Source: BP-464 sp045805505 (GTDB lineage Bacteria > Actinomycetota > Thermoleophilia > Solirubrobacterales > Solirubrobacteraceae). From it: a stretch of DNA of 64,000 nt. Made by a program: the position numbers and the translations under genes. A model generated the notes under the pieces. That model was not told the DNA's origin. It worked only from the letters and a program-made list of their open reading frames with translations, and searched no databases. This document shows positions 1-7,917 of this stretch, piece after piece (positions within the stretch are counted from its first letter, which is position 1; every line of letters begins with the position of its first letter). Location of the stretch: NCBI GenBank assembly GCA_045805505.1, contig JBJMLA010000003.1:19188-83187 (forward strand), written 5' to 3'.

Positions 1-9
1 GCTGGCGCC

Positions 10-438
10 TCACGCCAGCGACTCCTGGACCATCGCGGAGACGCGCTTGCCGTCGGCGCGCCCGGCGATCTTGGGCATCGCTGCCTTCATGACCATTCCC
101 ATGTCCTTGGGGCCGGTGGCGCCGGCCTCCTCGACCGCCGCGCGCACAATGTCGCGCAGCTCCTGGTCGCCGAGCTCGGCGGGCAGGTAGCCCGCGATGA
201 GCTCTGCCTCGGACTCCTCGGCCGCCGCGAGCTCCGGGCGGCCGTTGTCGCGGAAGGTGACCGCCGCCTCGAGCCGGCGCTTGCGCTCGCGGCGCAGCAC
301 GGCCTGCTCGTCGTCGCCGCCGTCCTTCGCGGCCTTCTGAAGCTCGGAGAGCACCAGGCGCAGCGCGCCCACGCGGTCTTTCTCGCCCGCCTTCATCGCG
401 GTTGCGAGATCCTGCTTGACCGTGTCGGCAATCGCCAT
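10..438 (-). CDS. yqeY: GatB/YqeY domain-containing protein
   Basis: The 142-residue protein is the whole length of the stand-alone GatB_YqeY family, which resembles the C-terminal tail domain of the amidotransferase subunit GatB. The family signature can be seen in the Lys-rich start (VKQDLATAMKAGEK), the central LPAEL segment and the ending GRADGKRVSAMVQ. Family members are thought to touch tRNA metabolism, but no reaction is proven. The ATG is preceded on the minus strand by TAGACT (448-453) nine nt upstream, a -10-like element that suggests a very short leader. It is divergent from the NlpC/P60 gene. Confidence 0.9.
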   Translation of the reverse strand: MAIADTVKQDLATAMKAGEKDRVGALRLVLSELQKAAKDGGDDEQAVLRRERKRRLEAAVTFRDNGRPELAAAEESEAELIAGYLPAELGDQELRDIVRAAVEEAGATGPKDMGMVMKAAMPKIAGRADGKRVSAMVQESLA

Positions 439-509
439 TCGCGTCTCAGTCTAGACCCCGCCGCGGGCGTTCAAGCGAACGTCGCGTGAAGCCGATTGAG
501 AACGAACAC

Positions 510-1433
510 ATGCGGCGTCTTCCCCTGCTCCTGCTCGTTCTCGGCTGTGCGCTCCCGGCGGCCGCGCGCGCCGCGGCGCCCGGCCTGGGCACCTGGGACC
601 GCAGCGAGCAGCGAGCAGTCGTCCGCGACGGCCTGCTCCCGCGGCTGTTCGACGGGCGCTTCCACGGCGAGCAGCCGCTCACCGGCCGCCAGCTGTCCGA
701 CGCCTTCCTGCAGCTGGGCTTCCGTCTCGGCGTCCCGGCCGTCGTCGTCGACGACGAGCGCGTCACGGTCGAGGCGTTCCATCGCGCGCTGCTCAAGCAG
801 CTCGGGCTCGGCGACGTGGCGACCGCGGTGCGCGAGGAGGCCGCCCGCGCCGGGCTCGATCCGCCGTTCAGGTTCGGCAGCGAGGTGGTCGCCCGCTGGC
901 TGGGCCTGCGGTTCAACCATCCCTTCCCCTACGGCGAGAAGCTCGAGCTCTCCCCCAGCGAGCCGATCACCCGCGCCGAGGCCGCCTGGTCGCTGGCCGC
1001 CGTCCTGCGCTGGTCGGGCTGGGAGGCCCAGGCCGCGCGCGACGCCTTCGCGGACTTCTCGCTGCCCGACTACACGCCGGCGCAGCGCGCGGCGCTGCGC
1101 ATCGCCGTCTCGAAGATCGGCGAGCCCTACGTCTGGGGCGGCGAGAGCGACAGCGGCGCAGACTGCTCGGGCTTCGTCTGGCAGGTCTTCGGCAGCCGGG
1201 TGGGCGGGCGCGCGACCGCCGACGCCTACGCGCAGGCGATGCCGCGCTCCCGCCGGGTGTCGTTCAAGCGGCTGCAGCCCGCCGACCTGATGTTCTTCGA
1301 CCGGCCCGTCGCGTCGCACGTGGCGATCGCCCTGGGCGGCGGCTGGCTGATCAACTCGAGCTCCCAGGGCGTCTACCTGCAGCGGATGGACGCCCGCGGC
1401 GATCGGTTCACCTGGGGGCGCCGGCTGCTCTAG
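510..1433 (+). CDS. Secreted NlpC/P60 peptidase with SLH-like N-terminal region
   Basis: Likely a cell-wall cysteine hydrolase acting outside the membrane. I chose the ATG at 510 because it starts directly on a Sec signal peptide (MRRLPLLLLVLGCALPAAARA). A GTG at 486 would only add a charged octapeptide. Residues about 45-170 contain two SLH-like helices (VTVEAFHRALLKQLGL and ITRAEAAWSLAAVLRW). The C-terminal NlpC/P60 domain has the nucleophile Cys in DCSGFVW (about residue 219), His in SHVAIAL (about 270) and a third polar residue in WLINSSS. The domain pair suggests a hydrolase that docks on wall polymer before cutting peptide crosslinks. The iron-permease-family gene starts 7 bp downstream. 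Confidence 0.85.
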   Translation: MRRLPLLLLVLGCALPAAARAAAPGLGTWDRSEQRAVVRDGLLPRLFDGRFHGEQPLTGRQLSDAFLQLGFRLGVPAVVVDDERVTVEAFHRALLKQLGLGDVATAVREEAARAGLDPPFRFGSEVVARWLGLRFNHPFPYGEKLELSPSEPITRAEAAWSLAAVLRWSGWEAQAARDAFADFSLPDYTPAQRAALRIAVSKIGEPYVWGGESDSGADCSGFVWQVFGSRVGGRATADAYAQAMPRSRRVSFKRLQPADLMFFDRPVASHVAIALGGGWLINSSSQGVYLQRMDARGDRFTWGRRLL

Positions 1434-1440
1434 TGAGGGC

Positions 1441-1815
1441 ATGAGCCCTGACGTCAAGCACCCCGTCGACCGCGGCGACGAGGGCCGCGGGTTCTTCGAC
1501 CGCGTGGCCGAGTCCGCGTCGAACGCGACGTCGAGCCCCGTCTTCTTCGCCGTCTGCATGCTGGTCATCGCCGCCTGGGCGGCGACCTACATCACCGGCC
1601 ATCACGACACGCTGCAGCACGTCGTCGGCGACACGATGGCCGCGATCACCCTGTTCCTGCTGGCGCTGATCAAGAACGCCGAGCTGCGCTCCGAGCACGC
1701 CATCCAGGTCAAGCTCGACGCGATTGCCGGGGCGCTGCGGGCCTTCGCCGACGACGACATGGACGAGGGCCGGCGGCGTCTGCGCAAGGCCGAGGGCCTC
1801 CACGACGAGGTCTAG
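1441..1815 (+). CDS. Low-affinity iron permease family protein
   Basis: The 124-residue protein matches the short bacterial members of the Iron_permease (Fet4-like) family. It has a hydrophobic helix at about residues 33-52, a short loop with paired His, a second helix at about 61-77, then a conserved amphipathic tail with the family pattern KNAELRSEHAIQVKLD. In yeast the family moves iron and other metals at low affinity; for the small bacterial proteins transport is assumed, not shown. The stop codon overlaps the convergent NADH dehydrogenase stop by 4 bp (shared CTAG). Confidence 0.75.
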   Translation: MSPDVKHPVDRGDEGRGFFDRVAESASNATSSPVFFAVCMLVIAAWAATYITGHHDTLQHVVGDTMAAITLFLLALIKNAELRSEHAIQVKLDAIAGALRAFADDDMDEGRRRLRKAEGLHDEV

Positions 1816-3128
1816 CTCGTCCCGCCCGACGAGCTCTCCTCGAGCGCTGTCCCCAGCGGCTCGGGGTGGCCGAGCTGGCCGAGCTCGGCGGTGTCACGGC
1901 CGAACAGCAGGCCGACGTTCCAATCGACCAGCAGCCGGAGCTTGCGGCTCAGCGTCGGCATCATCACCAGGTGGTAGGTCCGCGCCAGCCACCACGCCGG
2001 CACACCGCGCCAGCGGATGCCGAGGGTCTGAGCGACCGCCTCGCCACGCCCCATGTCGACGAAGACGCCGAGCGTGCGGTAGCGAAACGGTCGCGGGCGC
2101 CCGCGGCCCAGCGTGGCCGCCACGTTGCGCGCGACGCGCCGGCCCTGGCGGATCGCGTGCTGTGCGGTCGGCGGCGAGGCCTGCTTGCCGCGCTTGGCCG
2201 GGTCGGGCACCGCGGCGGCGTCGCCGATCGCCCAGACGCCGTCGGTGCCGAGGGCCTTCATGAAGCGGTCGACCTCGATGCGGCCGCCGCGGACGACCGG
2301 CAGCCCGAGCTCGGCGACCACCGGATGCGGCTTGACGCCCGCCGTCCAGACGACGGTGCGCGTCGGCACGACCTCGCCGCCGGACAGCGTCGCCGTCGTC
2401 TCGGTGACCTCGTCGAGCGTCGTCGAAGTGCGGATCTCCATCCCGCGCCCGCGCAGCTCCTCCGTGGCGAAGCGCGCCAGCGGCTCGGGGATCTCCCCCA
2501 TGACCCGGTCGGCGGCCTCGACCAGGACGAAGCGCACGCCCTGCGTGCGGCAGCGCGGATACAGGTCGAGGATGTCGGCGGCGAAGTCCTGCAGCTCGGC
2601 GGCGCCCTCGAGCCCCGCGTAGCCGGCGCCGACGAACACGAACGTCAGCCACGCGGCGCGCGCCTCCGGGTCCTCGAGGGTCTCGGCCGCCTCGAGGCAG
2701 CCGATGACCCGGTTGCGCAGCGCGATCGCGTCGGGCAGCGTCTTGAACCCGCGGCCGTGCTCGGCCAGGCCGGGAATCGGCAGCGTGCGGGAAACCGATC
2801 CCAGAGCGATGATCAGCTGGTCGTAGGAGATGTCCTCGACGTGGCCCTCGTGCGAGCGCACGCGCAGGCACTTCTGCGCCGGGTCGCCCGACAACACCGT
2901 CCCGAGCCGCAGGTCGGTGCGCTTGAGCTGCTGGCGCAGCGGGACCACGACGTGGCGCGGCTCCAGCGTGCCCGCCGCCGCCCCGGGCAGCAGCGGCGTG
3001 TACAGCATGAAGTTGACGTCGTTGACCAGCGTTATCCGCGCGCTGTGGGGCGGTAGGACCTTCTCGAGGGTCCTGGCGGCCTGAAGCCCTCCGAAGCCGC
3101 CGCCGGCGATCACCACGTGCCATGCCAT
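1812..3128 (-). CDS. Type II NADH dehydrogenase (NAD(P)/FAD-dependent oxidoreductase)
   Basis: A single-subunit, non-proton-pumping NADH:quinone oxidoreductase of the NDH-2 type, expected at the inner face of the membrane. The FAD-binding Rossmann motif GGGFGG is at residues 9-14. A second nucleotide-binding motif, GAGYAG, sits mid-protein for NADH. The late FAD contact GVWAIGDAAAV is also present. The length (438 residues) is normal. I used the ATG at 3128, placing the FAD motif close to the N-terminus; a TTG at 3137 is possible. CATATT lies 7 nt before the ATG. Its promoter region is shared with the divergent GGDEF/HD-GYP gene. Confidence 0.85.
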   Translation of the reverse strand: MAWHVVIAGGGFGGLQAARTLEKVLPPHSARITLVNDVNFMLYTPLLPGAAAGTLEPRHVVVPLRQQLKRTDLRLGTVLSGDPAQKCLRVRSHEGHVEDISYDQLIIALGSVSRTLPIPGLAEHGRGFKTLPDAIALRNRVIGCLEAAETLEDPEARAAWLTFVFVGAGYAGLEGAAELQDFAADILDLYPRCRTQGVRFVLVEAADRVMGEIPEPLARFATEELRGRGMEIRTSTTLDEVTETTATLSGGEVVPTRTVVWTAGVKPHPVVAELGLPVVRGGRIEVDRFMKALGTDGVWAIGDAAAVPDPAKRGKQASPPTAQHAIRQGRRVARNVAATLGRGRPRPFRYRTLGVFVDMGRGEAVAQTLGIRWRGVPAWWLARTYHLVMMPTLSRKLRLLVDWNVGLLFGRDTAELGQLGHPEPLGTALEESSSGGTS

Positions 3129-3188
3129 GGGCCTCAATATGGCGAAAACGGGCTGAAGATCCTGCGCCGCCTGCCGATCACCGTGGCT

Positions 3189-4409
3189 ATGTCACCCCGC
3201 AAGGAGCTCATCGCGGCCGGCGCGCTGGCCATTCTGGGCCTGGTTGCGGGCGCCGTGGGCACGTTCGTGGGCGGCAGCGCCTCCACGGTCGCCATGGTCG
3301 CCGCCCTCGCCCTCTGCGCTGCCGCGGCTGGCTCCGGCACGTGGCGCTCGTCCCGGGTGGAGGCCGCCAAGCGCGCCGCCAAGCGCATCGACGACCTCAC
3401 CGGCCTGCCCAACGGCACCCAGCTGCGCGACGACATCACCGGCTTCCTGGCCGCGCGGATCGGCGACGAGAAGCGGACGCTGCTGATCTTCGACCTCGTC
3501 GGCTTCAAGAAGTACAACGATTCCTTCGGCTTCGCCTGTGGCGACGCCCTGCTGCGCCGCCTGGCGCGCAAGCTGACCGACGCCCTCGGCGACCGTGCCG
3601 CGATCTACCGGCTGCGCGGCGCCCAGTTCGCCGTTGTCACGGCGTCGGACGAGACCGCGGCCCTGCGCGTCGCCGCCGGCGATGCGCTGTTCGAGATCGG
3701 CGAGGGCTTCATGATCCGCTGCGCCGTGGGCTCCGTGTCGTTCCCGGGCCAGGCCACCGATGTCTCGGAGGCCCTCAAGCTCGCCGACCAGGAGGTCCAG
3801 GCCGAGCGCGCCACCCTGCGCAGCCAGGGCGTCGACGACCTCTCCATCACCCCGTCGCTGACCGCGGCCCGGGTCACCCCCTCGATCTACGACGTCGCCG
3901 ACCTGTCGGTCTCCGTGGGCCAGTGCCTCGGCCTGGCCGGCGAGGAGCTCGACCACCTCGAGTGCGCCGCCGCGCTGCGCGACGTCGGGATGATGTCGGT
4001 GCCCGACGCGGTCGTCCACGCCCCGGGCCGGCTGACCGACGAGGACTGGCGCTTCGTCCAGCTCCACACGCTGGTCGGCGAGCGGCTGCTGCGCTCGAAC
4101 TTCGGCATGGACGGCGTCGCCGCGGTGGTCCGCGCGAGCCATGAGCGCTGGGACGGCGGCGGCTACCCGGACGCGAGCGCCGGCGAGGACATCCCGCTGG
4201 CGTCGCGCATCGTCTTCGTCTGCAGTGCCTTCCAGGACATGACCACGCAGCGCTCGCACCGGCCCGCGCTCACCGCCCAGCAGGCGCTGCGCGAGCTCGA
4301 GCGCTGCGCCGGCAGCCAGTTCGATCCTGCGGTCGTGGCCGCCTTCGTCGGAGCCTTCTCCGACCGCGCCGACGCCAGCGGCGGCGTCGTCGGCCAGGGC
4401 ATCGCCTGA
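3189..4409 (+). CDS. Membrane protein with degenerate GGDEF and degenerate HD-GYP domains
   Basis: About 406 residues. Two hydrophobic helices near residues 8-50 anchor it. A GGDEF-fold domain follows (DDLTGLPN, FDLVGFKKYND), then an HD-GYP-type domain. The diguanylate cyclase signature GGDEF is replaced by RGAQF, and the second metal Asp of the FDLD motif is Val. In the HD-GYP domain the HD dyad has become RD (LRDVGMM), although HERWDGGGYP is kept. I therefore infer a receptor or scaffold rather than an active c-di-GMP enzyme. The ATG at 3189 puts the membrane helices at the start; earlier in-frame starts overlap the divergent gene. It lies 46 bp upstream of the phosphatase gene, which has its own possible -10. 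Confidence 0.75.
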   Translation: MSPRKELIAAGALAILGLVAGAVGTFVGGSASTVAMVAALALCAAAAGSGTWRSSRVEAAKRAAKRIDDLTGLPNGTQLRDDITGFLAARIGDEKRTLLIFDLVGFKKYNDSFGFACGDALLRRLARKLTDALGDRAAIYRLRGAQFAVVTASDETAALRVAAGDALFEIGEGFMIRCAVGSVSFPGQATDVSEALKLADQEVQAERATLRSQGVDDLSITPSLTAARVTPSIYDVADLSVSVGQCLGLAGEELDHLECAAALRDVGMMSVPDAVVHAPGRLTDEDWRFVQLHTLVGERLLRSNFGMDGVAAVVRASHERWDGGGYPDASAGEDIPLASRIVFVCSAFQDMTTQRSHRPALTAQQALRELERCAGSQFDPAVVAAFVGAFSDRADASGGVVGQGIA

Positions 4410-4439
4410 TCGACCGGGCGATCCGAGGGCCGCGCCAGC

Positions 4440-4455
4440 TAGGTTCTCGCTCTCG
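4440..4455 (+). promoter_or_regulatory. Candidate -10 element for the phosphatase-polysaccharide operon
   Basis: TAGGTT at 4440-4445 sits 10 nt before the ATG of the response-regulator/phosphatase gene. It resembles the TANNNT elements seen before many starts in this window. No convincing -35 hexamer is visible. If real, it would let the 4.4-12.2 kb genes be expressed independently of the degenerate GGDEF gene. Confidence 0.4.
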
Positions 4456-5583
4456 ATGAGGATCCTGCTCGCCGAGGACTCCGCCGCTTCACGCTTCCTG
4501 CTCCAGCGGGCGGTCGAGGAGCTCGGACATGAGTGCATCGTCGCCGAGGACGGCCTGCAGGCCTGGGAGCGCTACCGCTCGGCCCAGCCCGAGGTGGTCA
4601 TCAGCGACTGGATCATGCCCGGCCTCGACGGTGACGAGCTGTGCCGGCGCATCCGCGCCGACGAGAGCGGGCCGTACACCTACTTCGTGATGCTCACGTC
4701 CCTCGAGGACAAGGAGCACGTCCTGCGCGGCATGCAGGCCGGTGTCGACGACTACCTGACCAAGCCGCTGGACCGCAACGACCTCGGCGCTCGCCTGATC
4801 GCCGCATCGCGGGTGACGGCACTGCACCGCCAGATCGTCGAGCAGCAGCGCGAGCTGCAGAACGAGATCACGATGGCCGCGGGCATCCAGATGGGCCTGC
4901 TGCCCAAGGAGCCGCCGGCGATCAGCGGCGCCCAGCTGGCCGGCCTGTGCCTTCCGGCGGCCAACGTCGGCGGCGACTACTACGACCTGATGATCGACGG
5001 CGAGGGCCGGCTGGTCATCCTCATCGCCGACGTCGCCGGCCACAGCATCGGCTCGGCGCTGCTGATGGCGATGGCCCGCAGCATCCTGCGCCGCGAGGTC
5101 TCCCAGGAGCATCCGCCCTCGGCGGTGCTGGCCGCCACCAACACCGCGATGTTCGGCGACCTCGTCAACGCCGGCCTGTTCATCACGATGTTCTGCGCGG
5201 TGTATGACCCGGCCACGTCGAGCCTCACCTACGCCAACGCCGGGCACAACCCGCCGATGCTCGCGCGCGCCGGTGGCGAGACGCTCGAGCTCGACGGCGA
5301 CGGCGCCGCGATCGGCTTCCTCGAGCACGTCGACTTCGAGGAGAAGACCGACGTGCTCGGGCCCGGTGACGCGCTCCTGCTCTACACCGACGGCGCCGTC
5401 GAGGCCCTCGGCGCCGACGACGAGCCGTTCGGCGAGGAGCGCCTGGCCGAGACGGTCTCGGCGATGGCGCCCGCCGGTGCGTCTGCCACCCTCGACGCGA
5501 TCGTCGACGCGCTCAACGACTTCACCGGCGGCGCCCACCAGCGCGACGACATCACGCTCGTCTCCCTGCGGAGAGACGCCTGA
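4456..5583 (+). CDS. Response regulator with PP2C-type (RsbU/SpoIIE-like) serine phosphatase domain
   Basis: This protein has a receiver domain at residues 1-118, with the acidic pair ED at 7-8, phospho-acceptor Asp51 in SDWIMPG and Lys in the TKP motif. A short helical linker follows, then a PPM/SpoIIE phosphatase domain at about 145-373. All phosphatase metal motifs are present: GGDYYDL, IADVAGHS, YANAGHNPP, LYTDGAVE and QRDDITLV. It should dephosphorylate the serine-phosphorylated STAS protein encoded 1.6 kb downstream when its receiver domain is phosphorylated. No sensor kinase is encoded next to it. The next gene begins inside its stop codon (TGATG at 5581). Confidence 0.9.
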   Translation: MRILLAEDSAASRFLLQRAVEELGHECIVAEDGLQAWERYRSAQPEVVISDWIMPGLDGDELCRRIRADESGPYTYFVMLTSLEDKEHVLRGMQAGVDDYLTKPLDRNDLGARLIAASRVTALHRQIVEQQRELQNEITMAAGIQMGLLPKEPPAISGAQLAGLCLPAANVGGDYYDLMIDGEGRLVILIADVAGHSIGSALLMAMARSILRREVSQEHPPSAVLAATNTAMFGDLVNAGLFITMFCAVYDPATSSLTYANAGHNPPMLARAGGETLELDGDGAAIGFLEHVDFEEKTDVLGPGDALLLYTDGAVEALGADDEPFGEERLAETVSAMAPAGASATLDAIVDALNDFTGGAHQRDDITLVSLRRDA

Positions 5584-7154
5584 TGGCCCGTTTCGGGCGC
5601 TCCGTCGCGCCCACGGCCGACACCGGCGCGGGCCTGCTCGGCGCGCTCGTCGCCACCCGCGACTACCGCGAGCGGCTCGACGCCGCCCTCGATGCCGTCA
5701 AGGCCGTCGCCGAGCGGCCCGACGCCTACCTCTACGTCGCCGAGCCCGGCGGCCGCCGCTTCCATCTCGAGCACACCCGAGCCCGGCCCGCCGCCGATCC
5801 GACGCGCGTCGCGCCCGGCCCGATGCAGACGAGCATGGAGGGCGGCGCGGAATGGAGCGTGCCCACCCCGCCGTTCGAGATCGCGCGCATCGAGGACGAC
5901 ATCGCGCCGCGCGTCGTCAGCAGCCCGGTCGGCCAGCTGTACTCGCTGCCGGTCGCCGTGGGCGAGGACGGCGAGCTGATCGGCCTGATCCGCATCGGGC
6001 CGGTGAGCGAGGACGACGTTCCCCGCGGCGTGGTCCGCGACTACGAGCAGATCGCCGTCGCCGTGGCGGTGGTGATCGGCCAGGCCCGGCGCGAGGAGGA
6101 GCTGCGCCAGCGGCTGGCCAGCGCGACCGCCCAGGTCGAAGCCAGCCGCAAGCTGGCCGGCTCGGCGGTCGACGTCGAGCGGCTCGTCTCCCTGCTGCTC
6201 GACCTGGCGCTGGGCGGCACCCGCACCGAGGCGGGCTTCGTCGCCGTGCGCTCGGAGACCGAGGGCCTCGTGGTCCGCGCGGCGACCGGGATGCCCGAGG
6301 ACTTCGCCGAGACCGTCGACCTCTCCCCCGGCACCGGCCTGTTCGACTGGTCGGCGGCCGAGGGCGGCGCCCTGTTCCTGCGCGACCTCGAGGCCGCCGA
6401 GCGGATGGGCATCCGCTCGCTGCTGGCGGTCCCGCTGATGGAGGAGGGCGAGCCGCTGGGCGTGTTCGCGCTCGTCACGTTCGCCGAGGGCGCCGACTTC
6501 GACGAGCACGACCTCTCGCTGCTCGAGGCCTTCTCCGAGCAGATCCGGCTGATGCTCTACAACGCCCAGCTGTTCGGGAGCTTCAGCGAGCGCTACATGA
6601 CCACGGTCGAGGGCCTGGCGCACGCGCTCGACGCGCGCCGGCCCGACACGGTCGGCCACCATCACGCGGTCAGCGCCGTCGCCGAGGCGATCGCCCGCGA
6701 GGCGGGCCTCGAGGACGAGGAGGCCGACGCCGTCCGGCTGGCCGGGCTCATCCATGACGTCGGCCTGGCCGGCTCGACCGAGGGCAGCTGGGAGACCGAC
6801 GTCGAGCATCCGACCGTCGGCGCCAGCCTCGTCGCCCACCTCCCCCTGCACCCGGGCGTCTCCGGCGCCGTCGCCACCCACCACGAGTGGTTCGACGGCT
6901 GGGGCTTCCCGGCCGGCCTCTCGGGCGACGAGATCCCCCGCGCGGGCCGCGCGCTGGCCGTCGCGGAGTTCCTCGTCGAGCTGGCCAGCCCGGACGCCGT
7001 GCGCCCCGGCTGGCCCGCCGAGAAGCTCGCCGCCGAGCTGATCCAGCGCAGCGGCAGCCAGTTCGATCCTGCGGTGGCCGACGCGGCCGCCCGCCTACTC
7101 GCCAACGACGCCCTGCCCCTGCCGGTGCAGCGGCCACCGAATCAGGAGACCTAG
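5583..7154 (+). CDS. GAF-domain / HD-GYP phosphodiesterase-like signalling protein
   Basis: 523 residues: two GAF-like sensory segments (about 20-165 and 185-335) followed by an HD-GYP domain (about 340-510). Here the metal ligands are kept: the HD dyad in LIHDVGL, EHPTVGASLV and the HH pair in ATHHEWFDG. GYP is WGFP. It is therefore more likely to cleave c-di-GMP than the degenerate protein upstream. No membrane helix or signal peptide is seen. Translation is coupled to the phosphatase gene by the TGATG overlap, and the STAS gene begins at the base following its stop, so all three belong to one transcript. Confidence 0.85.
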   Translation: MARFGRSVAPTADTGAGLLGALVATRDYRERLDAALDAVKAVAERPDAYLYVAEPGGRRFHLEHTRARPAADPTRVAPGPMQTSMEGGAEWSVPTPPFEIARIEDDIAPRVVSSPVGQLYSLPVAVGEDGELIGLIRIGPVSEDDVPRGVVRDYEQIAVAVAVVIGQARREEELRQRLASATAQVEASRKLAGSAVDVERLVSLLLDLALGGTRTEAGFVAVRSETEGLVVRAATGMPEDFAETVDLSPGTGLFDWSAAEGGALFLRDLEAAERMGIRSLLAVPLMEEGEPLGVFALVTFAEGADFDEHDLSLLEAFSEQIRLMLYNAQLFGSFSERYMTTVEGLAHALDARRPDTVGHHHAVSAVAEAIAREAGLEDEEADAVRLAGLIHDVGLAGSTEGSWETDVEHPTVGASLVAHLPLHPGVSGAVATHHEWFDGWGFPAGLSGDEIPRAGRALAVAEFLVELASPDAVRPGWPAEKLAAELIQRSGSQFDPAVADAAARLLANDALPLPVQRPPNQET

Positions 7155-7493
7155 ATGGAGCACGAGATCACCGACCGCGACGGCGTCCGGGTCGTCCACC
7201 TGCACGGCCCGATCGACGTCAGCCGGGCCATGGAGCTGCGCGACCTGCTGGGCGCCCAGATCGACTCGGCCGACGCCCGGGTGCTGCTCGACCTCTCCGA
7301 CGTGTCGCTCATCGACTCGTCGGGGATCGGCATCCTCGTCACCGCGCACCGGCGCGCCGACGGCCAGGGCGCCCGCTTCGGACTCGCCGGCGCCGCCGGC
7401 ACGGTCGCGCGCGTCTTCGAGATGACGCGGACCAACAAGCTGCTGTCGCTCTACGACACCGTTGACGAGGGCGTGGCCGCCTTCGGGGCATGA
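7155..7493 (+). CDS. STAS-domain anti-sigma factor antagonist (RsbV-like)
   Basis: A 112-residue stand-alone STAS domain. The phosphorylation loop is visible as LIDSSGIGIL with Ser55 and Ser56; the kinase encoded next is the expected partner. In partner switches, the unphosphorylated STAS protein binds the kinase or another target and the phosphorylated form does not. No sigma factor is encoded in this window, so the target could be a polysaccharide enzyme, as SypA (a STAS protein) regulates biofilm in Vibrio fischeri. The ATG directly follows the upstream TAG; the downstream kinase starts 2 nt after its TGA. Confidence 0.9.
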   Translation: MEHEITDRDGVRVVHLHGPIDVSRAMELRDLLGAQIDSADARVLLDLSDVSLIDSSGIGILVTAHRRADGQGARFGLAGAAGTVARVFEMTRTNKLLSLYDTVDEGVAAFGA

Positions 7494-7494
7494 C

Positions 7495-7917
7495 ATGAGC
7501 GGCCCGGAGAGCATCACCATCGCCAGCCGCGTCGATCGCATCGACGAGGCACGGACATGGGTGACCGACCGCGTCCGGGCGGCGGGCTTCGGCGACGAGC
7601 CGATCGGCGAGATCGAGCTCGCGCTGACCGAGGCCCTGGCCAACGTCGTCGAGCACGCCTACCAGGACGCGCCGGACGAGCGGATCGAGCTGTGGACCGA
7701 GCTCGAGGGCTCGACCGTGCGGATCCGCGTGCGCGACTGGGGCAAGTACTTCGACCCCGCGTCCTACCGCGGGCGCGACCTCGACGACCCCGGAGAGGGC
7801 GGCTACGGCGTCTTTCTCATGTCGCAGCTGATGGATGACGTGACGAGGGAGCCCCAGCCGGACGGGGGAACGCTCCTGACCCTGATCAAGACACGAAAGG
7901 ACGTATCCGATGGTTGA
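7495..7917 (+). CDS. RsbW-like ATP-binding serine kinase / anti-sigma factor
   Basis: 140 residues, the HATPase_c_2 fold of anti-sigma kinases. The N box is in LALTEALANVVEHAY (Glu and Asn), the G1 box in VRDWGKYFDP, and a Gly-rich lid in GEGGYGVFLMSQLMDDV. It should phosphorylate the STAS protein encoded just upstream. The ATG at 7495 is preferred over a TTG at 7462 because the latter lies inside the STAS gene. Its last 8 bp overlap the first PelF-like gene, which ties this regulator to polysaccharide synthesis by translational coupling. Confidence 0.88.
   Translation: MSGPESITIASRVDRIDEARTWVTDRVRAAGFGDEPIGEIELALTEALANVVEHAYQDAPDERIELWTELEGSTVRIRVRDWGKYFDPASYRGRDLDDPGEGGYGVFLMSQLMDDVTREPQPDGGTLLTLIKTRKDVSDG

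Noticed and set aside
7155..7917. Classical general-stress sigB-type operon
   Set aside because: STAS and kinase genes are present, but no sigma factor gene is found anywhere in the window.
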